Shown: positions 21,639-32,897, counted from the first letter of the stretch. The stretch is 64,000 bases of DNA from Erythroxylum novogranatense (GCA_029891385.1 JAIWQS010000076.1:1-64000), one strand, 5' to 3'. A program made the numbers and translations. The notes: generated by a model not told the origin, from the sequence alone.

Positions 21639-23315
21639 ATCTTTATCTAATGAATCGATAACCAAAACTCGAATCAAACTCAATTCCAATTCAACATTTA
21701 TTCAAGTACTAGTTCGAAAGCGAATACTAAAGTACATGCATATATGAATCTTGAGCAACTATCGTATAGCATCAAAACAATTAAATTAAAATGGAAGAAA
21801 TTACACAAACCATTACAAGTAAAAATCGCCGATGGAAGTTTTAATTCCATCCGGTATGTTAGTTATTATGACACTATTATTATAGAAAACTACACTTTTA
21901 TCATACCATCAATCTATCAAAAGAATCGGATTACCTTTAATACTTGGAAATAATTTTCTTAAATTATATAACCCTTTTGTCAATATTTACATTACATTAC
22001 CTTGAGAACCCTTATATTAAGAAAATAAATCAAAATCTATTATTTTACAATTCCTATTTACCATCGCCTTATTATCAACAATTAAAAAATAATGAGAAAC
22101 TTACTATCTTACATTTTATCTATTGAATAATACAACCATACAAACTGAAGTCGATAATTTATTAGATCAAGTATGTAGTGAAAATCCATTAGATCCTACA
22201 AAAATCATAATATAGAAATTATTGAAATAAAATTAAAAGATCCTCTCTTGAAGTCAATATTAAGAATAATATACCATATACTCCTTAGATGTAAAAGAAT
22301 TTACACAAGAATGTAAAGAATTACTTGAAAAGGATTAATTACACCCAAAGACTAGTAAACATTCTCACTGCACTTTTTATGTCAATAATTCAGCTGAAAA
22401 GAAACGAGGAAAAAGAAGAATAGTTATCAATTATCGAAAACTCAATAAAGCAACTATAGGAGATGCTTATAAATTACCACGAAAAGATTATATTATTAAT
22501 AAACTAAAAGGTCATATTTGGTTCACAACATTAGATGCAAAATCAGGATATTGGCAATTAAGATTACATGATAATACAAAAGCATTAACAGCATTTACTT
22601 GTCCACCTCAAAAACATTATCAATGGAATGTCTTACCCTTTGGATTAAAACAAGCACCAAGTATTTATCAACGATTTATGGATAATAATCTTATCGGTTT
22701 AGAAGAATATACTTTTGTGTATATAGATGATATTATTATTTATTCAAATCAGGATAAATTAGATCATTTGAAAAAAGTTAAAATTGTCTTACAAAGATGT
22801 AAAGACAAAGGATTAATCTTAAGCAAACGAAAAGCAAAAATAGCACAACAAACAATTGAATATTTAGGTATTCAATTTAATCATCATGGTTATTTACAAT
22901 TACAACCTAATATTTTGCAAAAATTACAAGAATTTCCTGATCAACTCACAAATAGAAAACATGTTCAACAATTCTTAGGTTTATTAAACTATATATCAGA
23001 TCAAGGATTTCTAAAAGAATTAGCTAAAGAACGAACACTTTTACAGAAAAAATGTAGCAGCAATCTACAATGGCAATGGACTACTCCAGATACTGCAGTC
23101 GTACAAAGATTAAAACTTCTTTGTAAAAATCTTCCCAAACTTTATAATTATCAACAAAATGATGAATTATTAGTTCAATTAGATGCAAGCAATGATATAT
23201 GGGCAGGTTGTCTTTTGGCAAAACCCCCTAATCATAAAAAATACCAGCTTTACAAATACATAAATGGAACATTTAATTCTGCGGAATTAAATTATCCTAT
23301 TCATGAAAAAGAAGC
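21635..23315 (+). pseudogene. Viral polymerase gene, copy 3 (broken and truncated)
   Basis: The protease part is frameshifted, and its active-site region (about 21745-21760) reads differently from copy 2. From about 22380 to the end the RT/RNase H frame is open. It includes LDAKSGYWQLRL, the catalytic YIDD (22720-22731), and RNase H up to HEKEA, where it is cut by the array's right border. Two G-to-A changes against copy 2 (22422 and 22447) replace Met and Glu codons. Confidence 0.85.
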
Positions 23316-23333
23316 ATATTGCAAATGGTCATT

Positions 23334-23377
23334 TGCCATTTCACTAGGGCGAGGGATCTTGCCCTAGTGAAATGGCA
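23334..23377. repeat. Perfect hairpin at the right viral border
   Basis: Two perfect 17-bp arms (TGCCATTTCACTAGGGC and its complement) around a 10-base loop, starting about 18 bp after viral similarity ends. It may be the end of another element, a product of the integration or repair event, or a cruciform-prone target. Confidence 0.75.
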
Positions 23378-24480
23378 TAATATTTAATAATATTATAAAC
23401 TATTAAATAACATTTAATAGTATTATAAATTATTAAATAACATTAAATCATAAAACTTTTACAATTATAACTATTATTATAAATTCATAAATAAATATTT
23501 ATAAATTAAACTCGATATTATTAATAAATAAATAATTTATTAATAATAAGAATAATAGTAATAATTAAAGCTCATTTTAAATAGTTAAATTAATTAATTG
23601 TAAATGGAAATTTAGTTTTTTATTATTACTAATAAATACATATTATATAAAAATTATGATAATTATAATTTCCTTATAATTTGTTTTTAAGAAATTATTT
23701 TATGTATTATTATAAGTTCTACTTACTATTATTATTATTATTAACTTATTAATTAATTAATTATATTAAATAATATCATTAAATTCCTTATTATTATTAA
23801 TTTTGTTCTTAATAATAATAAGGATAAAATATATGATTATTTTTATTATATAAAGCCATTTGAGAATCTTGACAAATAAATAAATAAATACACTTAATAA
23901 TAATAATAATAGTAATAATAATATTAATTATAATCATATTTAATATTAATAAGAAATCTAATAATAATAATAATAAATTTAATAAATAATCTACAATAAA
24001 TTTAATAATAAGCAGAAGAAATTTAATAATAATATTTTACAGTAATTATAATAATATAAATAAAATTAGTTAACAAATTTACGTATAATAAGAATAATAA
24101 TAATAAATATAATAATAATAACAATAACAATAAATAATTAAATAAATACACTTTATAATAATAAGGAATTTCATAATGTTATGAATAATAATAAACATTT
24201 TAATAATAATAATAAGGAATTTAATATTAATAATAAAATTATTGTTATATAAGATTTATAATTAAAAATAAAAGGAATAATAATAAGGATAAAAATATTA
24301 AAAACACTAGACAGAATAAATACATACACTTAATAATAATAACAAAATTAATAATGTATTTAAATGATAATAAACATATTATATTAAAAGTCCAATACTG
24401 CAAAAGTCCATAAGTAAAAAAAAACATTTAAATCAATATTTGATAACATTTGTTATGTCAAAGCCAATATAATAAGTTAG
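23378..24480. repeat. TAA/AT-rich low-complexity region
   Basis: Long runs of TAA/ATA trinucleotides and short degenerate repeats, with no gene. It flanks the viral array on the right. Endogenous pararetroviruses are often found in such AT-rich DNA. Confidence 0.8.
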
Positions 24481-25287
24481 TGCATTTGATTTCATTCTCA
24501 GCGCTTGGCTCTTTGAATATGGCTTGGAAACGGCGACACGCGCAGGGTCCCACGGTCTTCTACGCATTTAAGACAGTTTTGTAATTTTTGTAAAGGAAAC
24601 GACGCCGTTTTTTTCTTTGACAGAGTAAGACAGAGTGAGCTGCGACAGACGATCCGGACTCCAGGTTGGGGCGGCGGTGGATTTAGGATTTGGCAGCACT
24701 TCCTTTTTTACCCCTCATATCCCCAGTATCCTCTCCTCTATCTCAACCCGCTTCATTTTATTTTAATTATACCTTTACGTGGGTCTTTTATTTTATCCCA
24801 ACTCTGTCTATTTTATCTCCGTCGTAAATTTATACAGGTCTCACATAAATATATACATAAATATATAATTGAAATAAAATAAAACATAATTAAAATAAAA
24901 TAGCGAAGACAGAAAATCATGTCTTTCTTTTTTAGGATCCTTTTGGAGGTCACTAATATTATAGTCACCACCTAGAGGGGCAAAATGTATTTTGATTATT
25001 TAAAATTTAAAAATAATATTTTAATTTTTAATAAAAATAGTTTGACATTAAATTTTTGTTAATGTAAATAATGTTAGAAGTATAAAATTTTAACATTCAA
25101 TTTAAATAAATAATTTATAAAACATAATAAATTTTCTTTTTAAAATTTTTGAATTTTATTTTTTAAAAACTTTTTTTTCTCAACAACAACTTAAAATTCT
25201 CTCCAAAATTAAGAATTTAAAGCTACTTTTATCGTTTTTATGTTATGACATTACCAAGAATTCAACTTTAGGGAAGTCCATGCCAAA
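24481..25287. other. Intergenic region, no gene recognised
   Basis: 24,481-24,700 is of ordinary composition, with an imperfect palindrome AAACGACGCCGTTT at about 24597, and could be an old promoter. From about 24,830 it returns to AT-rich DNA. No supported frame. Confidence 0.5.
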
Positions 25288-26098
25288 TCAGGGTATGTAC
25301 GGAAGCTCCACTCTGTCAAAGTTAAAAATACCGACACGTCCATGTTCTACATGACAGAACTTGAGAGGCGTCTGACCGAATTGTGTTTCCAGGACTTCAA
25401 TGTCTGCCTTCATCAGACTGCCCCTAACCAAACAGAGTAGAAATACTGGATCAACAAGTGAGGAGTGAGGACTTGCTGAATTTCCCATTTGGAAGATTAA
25501 TGTCAATCAGGTGTCACTCTCATACCATCAACACGCACATTACTGAACGTTTCCAGGATTGAAGCTGTGTCTCCCAATTCGTTAAACGTTACACTGGTAC
25601 TTCCTGGATTTCCTTCAACAGGGTTGGATTCAGAACTTCTGTCAACATTCTTCATCTTCCATGGAATACCCTGACGGCAAACTATGAATCCAAGAGATTT
25701 CAGGTGCCTGTAAGCCTGGAAAAGATCCCAGCTGCATCCACTCCTCCGTTCCATGATCTTTGAATGTATATCTTTCAAGGAAAGGTTAGCGTTATCATCA
25801 AATGTAAGAGCAGCGATCCTAGTTCAGGTAAATATAGAGTCCCTTCCATGGAGCAGTATGACTAGCTTGAACGAATAATTCCAGTTGTTATCCACATTTT
25901 GCCTCTTTTCTCCAACACCTCAGCCATACCCAGTTCATCATTCCATCGAGGCCTCGATAAATCACTCCTGATTCGCTACTTGGAGAAGGAAACAAGTGTA
26001 TAAACCACGTCTTCATCACCAATCGTATCTTCCAAAGTTCTCTCATCGTCACTATCTTCTTCTCCAGAGGAATTCACCCAACTGTCCCTGAGTTTCAT
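25288..26098 (-). pseudogene. tRNA-splicing endonuclease subunit Sen54 pseudogene
   Basis: Minus-strand, intronless remnant of Sen54, the structural subunit of the tRNA-intron endonuclease. From the start (MKLRDSWVNSSGEE) there follow recognisable Sen54 pieces: TLEDTIGDEDVVYTL, RPRWNDELGMAEVLEK, GKMWITTGII, then SWDLFQAYRHLKSLGF. The first part is broken by frameshifts and a stop near 25,980 and 25,830. The rest is split by a TGA at about 25,503, with the frame resuming in VDPVFLLCLVRG to VELPYIP. Lack of introns and multiple breaks suggest a retrocopy or decayed duplicate. The family assignment is from memory of plant Sen54. Confidence 0.7.
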
Positions 26099-26656
26099 GA
26101 TTGGAGAACAATCCAATTCAATTTTGCAAACATAACAGCAATGCACTTCTTCGGATGAGAGTTTGTCATATATGCATGCAAGATGACAGCTTCTCGCGGA
26201 ATATGGTGCATACCTCCAATATCTCCCTTTTTGCTTTCACAACCTCTCCCGCCATTCCTCTCTATATCCTCCTCTATCCCTAGCGCGCATGTGTGTGCGT
26301 GTCTCTAGAGAGACGGTAGCGGAACTCCTCTTCCCCCTCCGGCAATTTTTTTGGTCCTCCCAAAACCCCTACTTCCAGAGAATCTCTAAGATTGTTGCAG
26401 GAGAGGGAGGTCAGGTGATTAATAGAGATGATGGTGACTTTTATCGACGGAAAATCGTAAAAGAGTAGCTTATCCCGTCGCCGGCAATGGAGGAAGGGGG
26501 ATTTGTTAATTCTATAAAATACTGTTCTAATAATTTAAAATAACAAAAAAGAAAAAAGAAAAAAAATAATAGTAATAATAATAATCGCACTCTTCTCTCT
26601 ATTTCAATTTAAAACGAATTTTGTCTAAAAGCACTTGTGCGTGCGCGCGCGAGAAG
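26099..26656. other. Intergenic region upstream of the GRF zinc-finger gene
   Basis: Contains CT-rich and CGCG-containing stretches (26,290-26,500), an AT-rich run, and the probable promoter and 5' UTR of the next gene, with CTCTTCTCTCTATTTC at about 26,590. I see no gene in it. Confidence 0.5.
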
Positions 26657-28238
26657 ATGAAAAGAACAGAGACCAGAAGCGGGCCAGTAATCGACGTTCA
26701 CGACGGCGACGACGAAGACGGCGACTTTCTCTCTCAAATTGCTGAAGTCGAGGCAAAAGCCCTCTCCTCCGCCAAGCGCCGCTGTGTCACTGCCGTTGAT
26801 TCCACTGAAGATCGGAGGAACGAGGAGGAGGGACCATACCTTGCTGCTCTGAGAGGGAGCAAAAGTGTTGTGTGGCAACAGATGATCAGTACCGCTGCTT
26901 CTCAATCTGGTCACTTTAAATCAAACGGCAGTGGTGGTGCGGTTCATTTCGGTGAATCTGAGTCGTCAGTTCCTGAGAAGAAGTGTGCTTGCGGATTGGG
27001 GAGTTGTGTGGTTTTCACTGCAAATACTGAGAGGAATCGCGGACGCAAATTCTACAGATGCCCTGTTAGACAGGTAGGTTAACAAAGAGGTACACTTTGA
27101 CATTATTACGTCTCCTCAGCTTCACTGGGGAGTGATTCACTAAAATGTGAGCTTGCGTAACCCACTTCTTAGGTCCAACAATCATGTAAGCTTCATTTAG
27201 GGGTATGTATGTGTGTGGATTGAGGGGATTTTTACTTGTCATTGATTGTCAATTGTCAACAAGTTACAATCTCTATATTTTTGCAGGAAAATGGGGGATG
27301 TGGCTTCTTCGAGTGGTGTGACAATGCTTCTTCTGTCATAAATTCATCATCTTTGAGTAGTCCCCCAAATTATGCGCCTAATTCTGCAGTCCCAGATCTT
27401 CCCTGTCCATGTGGTGCTGGAACTTGCTTGGTTCTAACTGCAAAAACGGGGAAGAATGTTGGCCAACAGTTTTATCGTTGTCCTGCAAACCAGGTACTTC
27501 AAATATCAAAGCTCCTTTTCTCGTTCTTAAGCTTTTCATTTACACAATCTGTCAATTCAATAACCAAGTTTCTGTATTTCATGATCTATATATATATATA
27601 TATATATTAGTTTTTTTTTCGAAGATTCAATATATATATATATATAGTTGCCTCATTAGTATAACGACATAGTAGTTATGTTTGCATCCCAGGCTAAGAA
27701 GGTTAGATTTCGTCTTGATTAAATAATCAACATCATAAGACAATAGAATTGAAAACTAAAAGACATTGGAGTTGACATATGCACGATTATATCCAATAAA
27801 GAACTACTTGCGTCTTTTGTTGAACAGGCAAGTGCTTGTGGCTTCTTTAAGTGGTGCAATGGTAACACTGTACCAGTTGGTCTTCCAGCAAATGTCTCCA
27901 ATTGCAACGTCTATAATAACATGAATGACTTGAGTGTAAAATCTGGATCTTCCTGCTTTAAATGTGGCAAGGAAGGGCATTGGGCAAAAGATTGTTCCTT
28001 TTCCCAGTCTCCCGCTGAGTATGGAGGATCCTCTGGTTTATCTGTATCTTCCTGCTTTAAATGCGGCAAGGCAGGACATTGGGCCAAAGATTGCTCCATT
28101 TCCGGTTCTGGTTTTTCTGCTGAGCACGGAGGAGGAAGGTCTAGCTTGTCTGGTTCTTGTTACAAATGCGGTAAGGCTGGGCATTGGGCAAAGGACTGCA
28201 CTTCCATTAACTCTCCAAAAACACCTTGGAAATGCTAG
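26657..28238 (+). CDS. GRF and CCHC zinc-finger protein (3 exons)
   Basis: Exons 26657-27073, 27287-27493 and 27828-28238, all joins GT-AG and phase 0, give 344 residues. After an acidic N-terminus (VIDVHDGDDEDGDF) come two GRF-type zinc fingers, each split by an intron: CACGLGSC...FYRCP...GCGFFEWC and CPCGAGTC...FYRCP...ACGFFKWC. Three CCHC zinc knuckles of the form C-[FY]-K-C-G-K-x-G-H-W-A-K-D-C end the protein. GRF fingers bind single-stranded DNA or RNA in topoisomerase 3, APE2 and NEIL3, and the knuckles add nucleic-acid binding. A nucleic-acid-binding role is inferred; the exact pathway is unknown. The first in-frame ATG was chosen. Intron 2 holds two TA microsatellites. Confidence 0.88.
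27584..27646. repeat. TA dinucleotide microsatellites in intron 2
   Basis: Two (TA)n runs, about 27584-27607 and 27631-27646, within the second intron of the GRF/CCHC gene. Confidence 0.85.
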
Positions 28239-29112
28239 GAAAATTTCGAAACTTCTGTTTGTTATCAAAGGATTTTGATGTTTTAAGTAGTGATTTGCCC
28301 AACTACTAATTACATGACTTAGTGAACCATGCCTCTGTATCCTTATGAAGTACAGTTATCCGGTTATCAGAATAGCTATCTGCAATATGTATCGTCTTCT
28401 CAGTTTCTCCAAGTATTATGCAGTCATAGTATGTTGGTATATTTGGTCCTTTTTGGTGCAAATTTTATAGTTGACCCAGAATGAATTTGATTTGAGTTCG
28501 TTCAACAATCCTTTTATCCACATTACTGCTGCTGCAGAAGATTTAGAAGGGCCTGAACAAAGCTTAGAAATCTGAAGAGTCAGATATCAAGATATTCACC
28601 TTAAACTAGGTACATACAAAGCTATTATTATCCATCATTAGCTGGACATAATATGGAATGTATACTCTGTACAATCCTAAAGTACAAATACCACCTTGTC
28701 AGTTACTACCATCCTTGTAGAATATGCTAATAACAGGAGGAAAGAAAGTGGAGATAATTACCACTCTGTCACTCATCGATCACTCACTATGTGAACATTA
28801 ACCTGTCGGGAATTTTGCCGCGTGCCAGATAGCCTACGGGATGAACTTCAAGGTCACTGCTGGCTTTTGCAATCATTGAATCAATCTATCATGAGTATGC
28901 AGTTACAGTTCTTCAAACTATGTCCAGTTCAATTATCAATTGCCTTCCACTTTGCTGCATTGTTTCATATAATGCAGAGAACAGTAGTATAAACTTCCTA
29001 ACTAACTTGCTAATTTTCTTCCCTTGTGTCAGCCTAATCAAGAGGAAAAGTAGCAAGAAAGAATTGTGATTTTACTTTCATTTTACGAAAATATTGTATC
29101 TATTGCCTAAGA
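28239..29112. other. Intergenic region between convergent genes
   Basis: 3' flanks of the GRF gene and the FAR1-type gene. No supported frame, RNA gene or repeat was seen. Confidence 0.5.
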
Positions 29113-30102
29113 CTAACTAGGTTTCACAAGCTCTTTGTCAATGGACTCAAAACCCCTTAAATTGTTTACTACATTCTGAAGTTTCTTGGATAGCTGTTCA
29201 TTATGCTCTTCAACGATCTTTATGAATGTCGATAGCTGCTCTTGATACGTCGCACATAGCCGCTTCTTATTCCGCAGCTCTGTGGTGAGTTCTTGAATCT
29301 TTTTGTCCTTTTCATCCTACAATATCAACATAAAAGTCATCACTTAGATGACATTCTGTCTTTCACCAGAACATAATTTTCCAGAGCTTCACTCACATAA
29401 GTTCAAGTATTTTTCCAGAAGTCTACTTACTTCAACTTGGATAAAAATAAAGTGTGACAATCTATAATATCAAATAAGTTTGTTTCGTTGATATAACAAA
29501 ACCATTGTTTCAAGAAAAATAGAAAGCATCATAAGTACTTTTAAGCAAAGAAGTACATGACACTGAACTTTTGTGCTCAAAATTCGACTCCGATTTTGCG
29601 TTCAAAAATTAAAAAGTTAGCAAGGATGTCATAATACAGTCAACCAATAGAGGAGGAAGTAATCTACCAATGTTTGACGAGCTTCACGAGGTGCAACAAC
29701 TAGAGGATGATTGTGTTCCTTTACAAACTTAGTTATCCTCCATTTTCCAGATTTATCATACTTGACATGTATCATTGCCTTACACCCCTCTCTTGTACTC
29801 ATCCTCTGTTTTCGAACATTCCCAAATTTACCTCTAATGCTAACACAATGTCCCTCCTTATTACACCCGAGTCGTCGAGCAAGAATCCTTCCATCTCTTT
29901 CGGAACGACGACAAGACATCACACGCATGACAAATCCTACCTGCCTAGCATATTCATCGTAGAAAATCTTGGCAGCATCTTCCGATTCAAATTCCATGCC
30001 CTCATGTGGTTCTATAATCGAATCGCCTTCGTTTTCAATCAATTCATGCCCACCAGAGCCCTCAGCCAATTCATCTCCCTCTAAATCCACTGCACAACCC
30101 AT
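29113..30102 (-). CDS. FAR1-domain protein, short (FRF type)
   Basis: Two coding exons on the minus strand, 29668-30102 and 29113-29316, phase 0, giving 212 residues. Residues about 30-130 form the FAR1 DNA-binding domain, a WRKY-GCM1-type zinc fold (GMEFESEDAAKIFYDEYA, ...RRLGCNKEG..., GCKAMIHVKYDKSGKWRI, FVKEHNHPLV). The second exon is a coiled coil (DEKDKKIQELTTELRNK to the end). Transposase core and SWIM domains of full-length FAR1/FHY3 are absent, as in the short FAR1-related factors of Arabidopsis. A nuclear regulator is inferred. An untranslated first exon with donor CAAG|GTAAG-like sequence near 30,897 is likely. The ATG could also lie upstream if GTGCAG at about 30,090 is an acceptor. 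Confidence 0.82.
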
Positions 30103-30896
30103 GAATCAAAATTTAACTCTTCTAATTTCTAAAACTGAGATCACACGTTTCACAAAAAACATAAGGTAAATGAAAATACAATTCAATCCATTCCTGTTTC
30201 CAATAGAAGCACTTTCACTTGTACCATCTTAACCCACATCACTCTCTTCACCTAACAACCCCAGTCATGAACACAACCTACCACAATCTCACCCTTAAAA
30301 GTTCAACAAGTGAAGCAAAAAGCAAGAACCTTTTTACATGAAGAAGCAAAAACTTTATCAATTTTCCTTTTCTTCTTTCCGTTTCCATTGATTTCAACAT
30401 CTTCTTAATAGGAATCTCATGCAGAGTCTGAAGAGATTCATAAGTACATAAGATTACTCCCAACTATAGAGAGTCTATTTATGATGTTTTTTGACTGATT
30501 CCATAGATTTCCTACTACACAAAATTAAACCATTCACAAGCATGTAATGTCAGTAAAAGCACATTCCCTCTCCCTTCACCTCACAACAAATTCACCTAAA
30601 ACATAAGTGATATTACATAGAGAATAAGAAAAAGAACAAAAAGTCATGAAATTATGTAAAAACCCTTAAGCTCATAAGCATATACGCTCATGCTTATCAA
30701 GAAACTAAACATAAATCAGCACAAAGAACAAACATTAATATACCAGAAGAATCGAATCCAAAGTTTTTTTTCTTTTTCAATCACTTGATTTCAAATCCAA
30801 AACTCCTCCACCCAGAAACCAAAAAATCGGTGGGAACAAAATTGCAAAGAGAAATCAAAATTTATAAAAGCTACGAAAGAGTGCTAACTTACTTGA

Positions 30897-31060
30897 TCGA
30901 GCCCTCACAACGACAAAGGTGAAAGCTTTGAAAGGAATACGAGAGGCCTGGGTTTGAGAGAGATGATAACGTGAAGCTGAGTCCACTGGGAGCAATTGTG
31001 GATCTCAAATCACCGTGATGCCACGTTTCGGGTCGGACATTTCGGTACTCAGTCAAGATC
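30897..31060 (-). promoter_or_regulatory. Probable 5' untranslated exon/promoter of the FAR1-type gene
   Basis: On the minus strand a non-AT-rich stretch ends GGGCTCGATCAAGTAAGTTAGC, a good splice donor, and is followed by AT-rich, intron-like DNA up to the coding exon. Inferred from composition and the donor only. Confidence 0.4.
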
Positions 31061-31139
31061 CGTGTTTCAACGACCTTCCTTAAAGTAATATCTTTTTCAT
31101 AAAACAATATATAACCAACGTATTAAATAAATTGGACCA

Positions 31140-31562
31140 GAAATTAAGCAGGTAATATAAAATTTTAATATTTAAAAATTCAACTAATATTAGACTCTCG
31201 TATAATTGATTAAAGATTAGATAAAATTAAAAATTTGAAAATTCATTAAATAAGTCTTATTTATGAAAAAAAGTATTTAATTAAAAATTATTAAATAAAA
31301 TTAATTAGTTTAATTTAAATTATAAAATTAATTAGTTTTTACAAGTAGACTGATTAATTAATTAATCGATCATTTTAACAACATATTATTAAATTAAATC
31401 AAGCTAAAAGTTAAAATTAAATTTAAAATTAACCAATTTAATATTTTTATTATTAAATCAGTCAGATCGGTTAAGCTTTTAAATAAAAATAATCTCTTAA
31501 TAGAAATTCTGGTAATATGAAATTTTGATAAATATAAAAATAATCAGTCTTAACCCTATTTC
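31140..31562 (+). repeat. Dispersed AT-rich repeat family, copy a
   Basis: Begins near ACTAATATTAGACTCTCGTA. It contains TTAATTAAAAATTATTAAATAAAATTAATTAG, AATTAATCGATCATT and AAACTAAATCAAGC-like words, and ends TCTTAACCCTATTT. The same word order recurs at 31563-31702 plus 38393-38716 and elsewhere in the window. Non-coding. Confidence 0.65.
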
Positions 31563-31702
31563 ACACACATACACGAACTTTTGATTAAACCTAAACCCGA
31601 TCACAAAATTTTGTGATCAACTAATATTAAATTGTCATAAAATCGATTACAGATTACATAAAATTAAAAATTTTGAAAATTTATCGAATAAGCCTTATCT
31701 AC
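31563..31702 (+). repeat. Dispersed repeat copy b, left part (split by the hAT element)
   Basis: Second copy of the same repeat, tandem to copy a. It stops after TTATCTAC at 31702 and continues at 38393, on the far side of the hAT transposon, with the same 8 bp. Confidence 0.65.
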
Positions 31703-31899
31703 CAAAGATACGGATCTGCTTAAGATTCCTATTGAAATCGAGACTTAGGAACGGGGAAGAAATACCGGTTTCTAATTTGATTGATCAGATCGCGGTTTGT
31801 CGACACCGCCAAGACTGTCTAAACCGGATTTTTAGGGGTCATTTCGTAAAAAAAAAAACTTCAGGGACCAAATTGCAAAAAAACAAAAAATTAAACCTA

Positions 31900-32240
31900 A
31901 AAACCTACCCGCCCCGCACCCCCACCCGACCTTCTCTTCTTCTTCGTTCTTCATTTTCTCTCTTCCCTCTCGCCGCCGCTCGCCCGCTGCTCGTCCCTCT
32001 GCCTCTCGTCGTCGCTGCTCGTCCGTCGTCGGATCTGGTGTCGCCGCTGCTCGTCCCTTCCCCGGATCTGGTCCTTCCTCCTCCCTCCTCGGATCTGCTC
32101 GTCGCTCCTCCGATCTGCTCCTCCGTCCTCGCCGCTCCTTGCCGCCTGCTCCTCCGTCCTCCTCCTCGTCGACGCACGACACGACCACCGACAATCAATA
32201 TTTCCCGACGCCCGACCCTCACCGAAGACCGAATTATTTT
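31900..32240 (+). promoter_or_regulatory. CT-rich leader region of the hAT element
   Basis: Pyrimidine-rich, GC-rich stretch with repeats of CTGCTCGTCC and TCGGATCTG. Both strands show long frames here, but they are products of base composition. Likely the 5' untranslated region of the transposase transcript. If so, the satellite lies in a 5' intron ending at TGTGTACAG just before the ATG at 35356. Confidence 0.4.
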
Positions 32241-32897
32241 GGGTGTATGTGTTTGACTTTGTGTTTGATTTTTAATGAAATTTTGTTGTTGATTGCTGCT
32301 GTGATCCTAGATTCGTAGGTGTTGTTAAGGAGTTGTTGATTTGCTGTTGTTGATGAGGATTGGGAATGAGGGGAAAATGGTGGAAATGGAATTGGGGAAA
32401 ATGTCCGAAAATGGTAGAGTGGTGAGGTTGATTTCGGATGAAGGTGATTGGGGAAAAAAAATCAGTTGATTTCGGATGATGAAGGTTTGAATGATTGATT
32501 GGGGAAAATGAATCCGAAAATAATGGTTTGAACTTTGAAGGCTTGAAGTTGAAGGTTAAATTGGATTGATTGAGTTTGTGAAATTGAGTTTATGAAATTG
32601 AGTTTGAAATTGTGAAATTGAGTTGAATCCCAATTCGGTTGTTTTGATTGAGTTTGTGAAATTGAGTTTGAAAATTGAAATTGAGTTTGATAGTTAAAAT
32701 CAAAGCAACATTTAAAGCAAATTGAACAATTGACAATTAATTGATTAAATGTGACATTAATAATTAAATGTTAAATTGATTAATTGATAATTAAAATTGG
32801 TAATCATTAATTGACACATTTTTTATATTTGTTAAATAATCATTAATTTTTAATATTTGGGTATTGATTTTGATAAATAATTAGTTAAGTATAAAAT

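Larger units (their letters stand above)
17149..23315 (+). mobile_element. Endogenous pararetrovirus, copy 3 (truncated in RNase H)
   Basis: Third unit of the array. It is colinear with copy 2 from the promoter to the RNase H part of the polymerase, where similarity stops abruptly at about 23,315, just after the residues HEKEA. The rest of RNase H and the TAV gene are missing. Beyond the break lies non-viral AT-rich DNA that begins with a perfect hairpin (23334-23377). Frame F, the first 270 or so residues of the capsid protein and the last 310 or so residues of RT/RNase H are open here. Confidence 0.92.

Noticed and set aside
1..23315. LTR retrotransposon (Ty3/gypsy) as an alternative for the array
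   Set aside because: No integrase or LTRs were seen. Movement protein, separate TAV and a CCHC capsid of caulimovirid type are present, and the period equals a viral genome.
26621..26656. Earlier start of the GRF gene at a TTG codon
   Set aside because: Not an ATG. The ATG at 26657 gives a sensible acidic N-terminus.
31732..32256. Overlapping long frames on both strands in the CT-rich region
   Set aside because: Pro/Arg/Ser-rich on one strand and Arg/Gly/Glu-rich on the other: an effect of base composition in a leader-like region.
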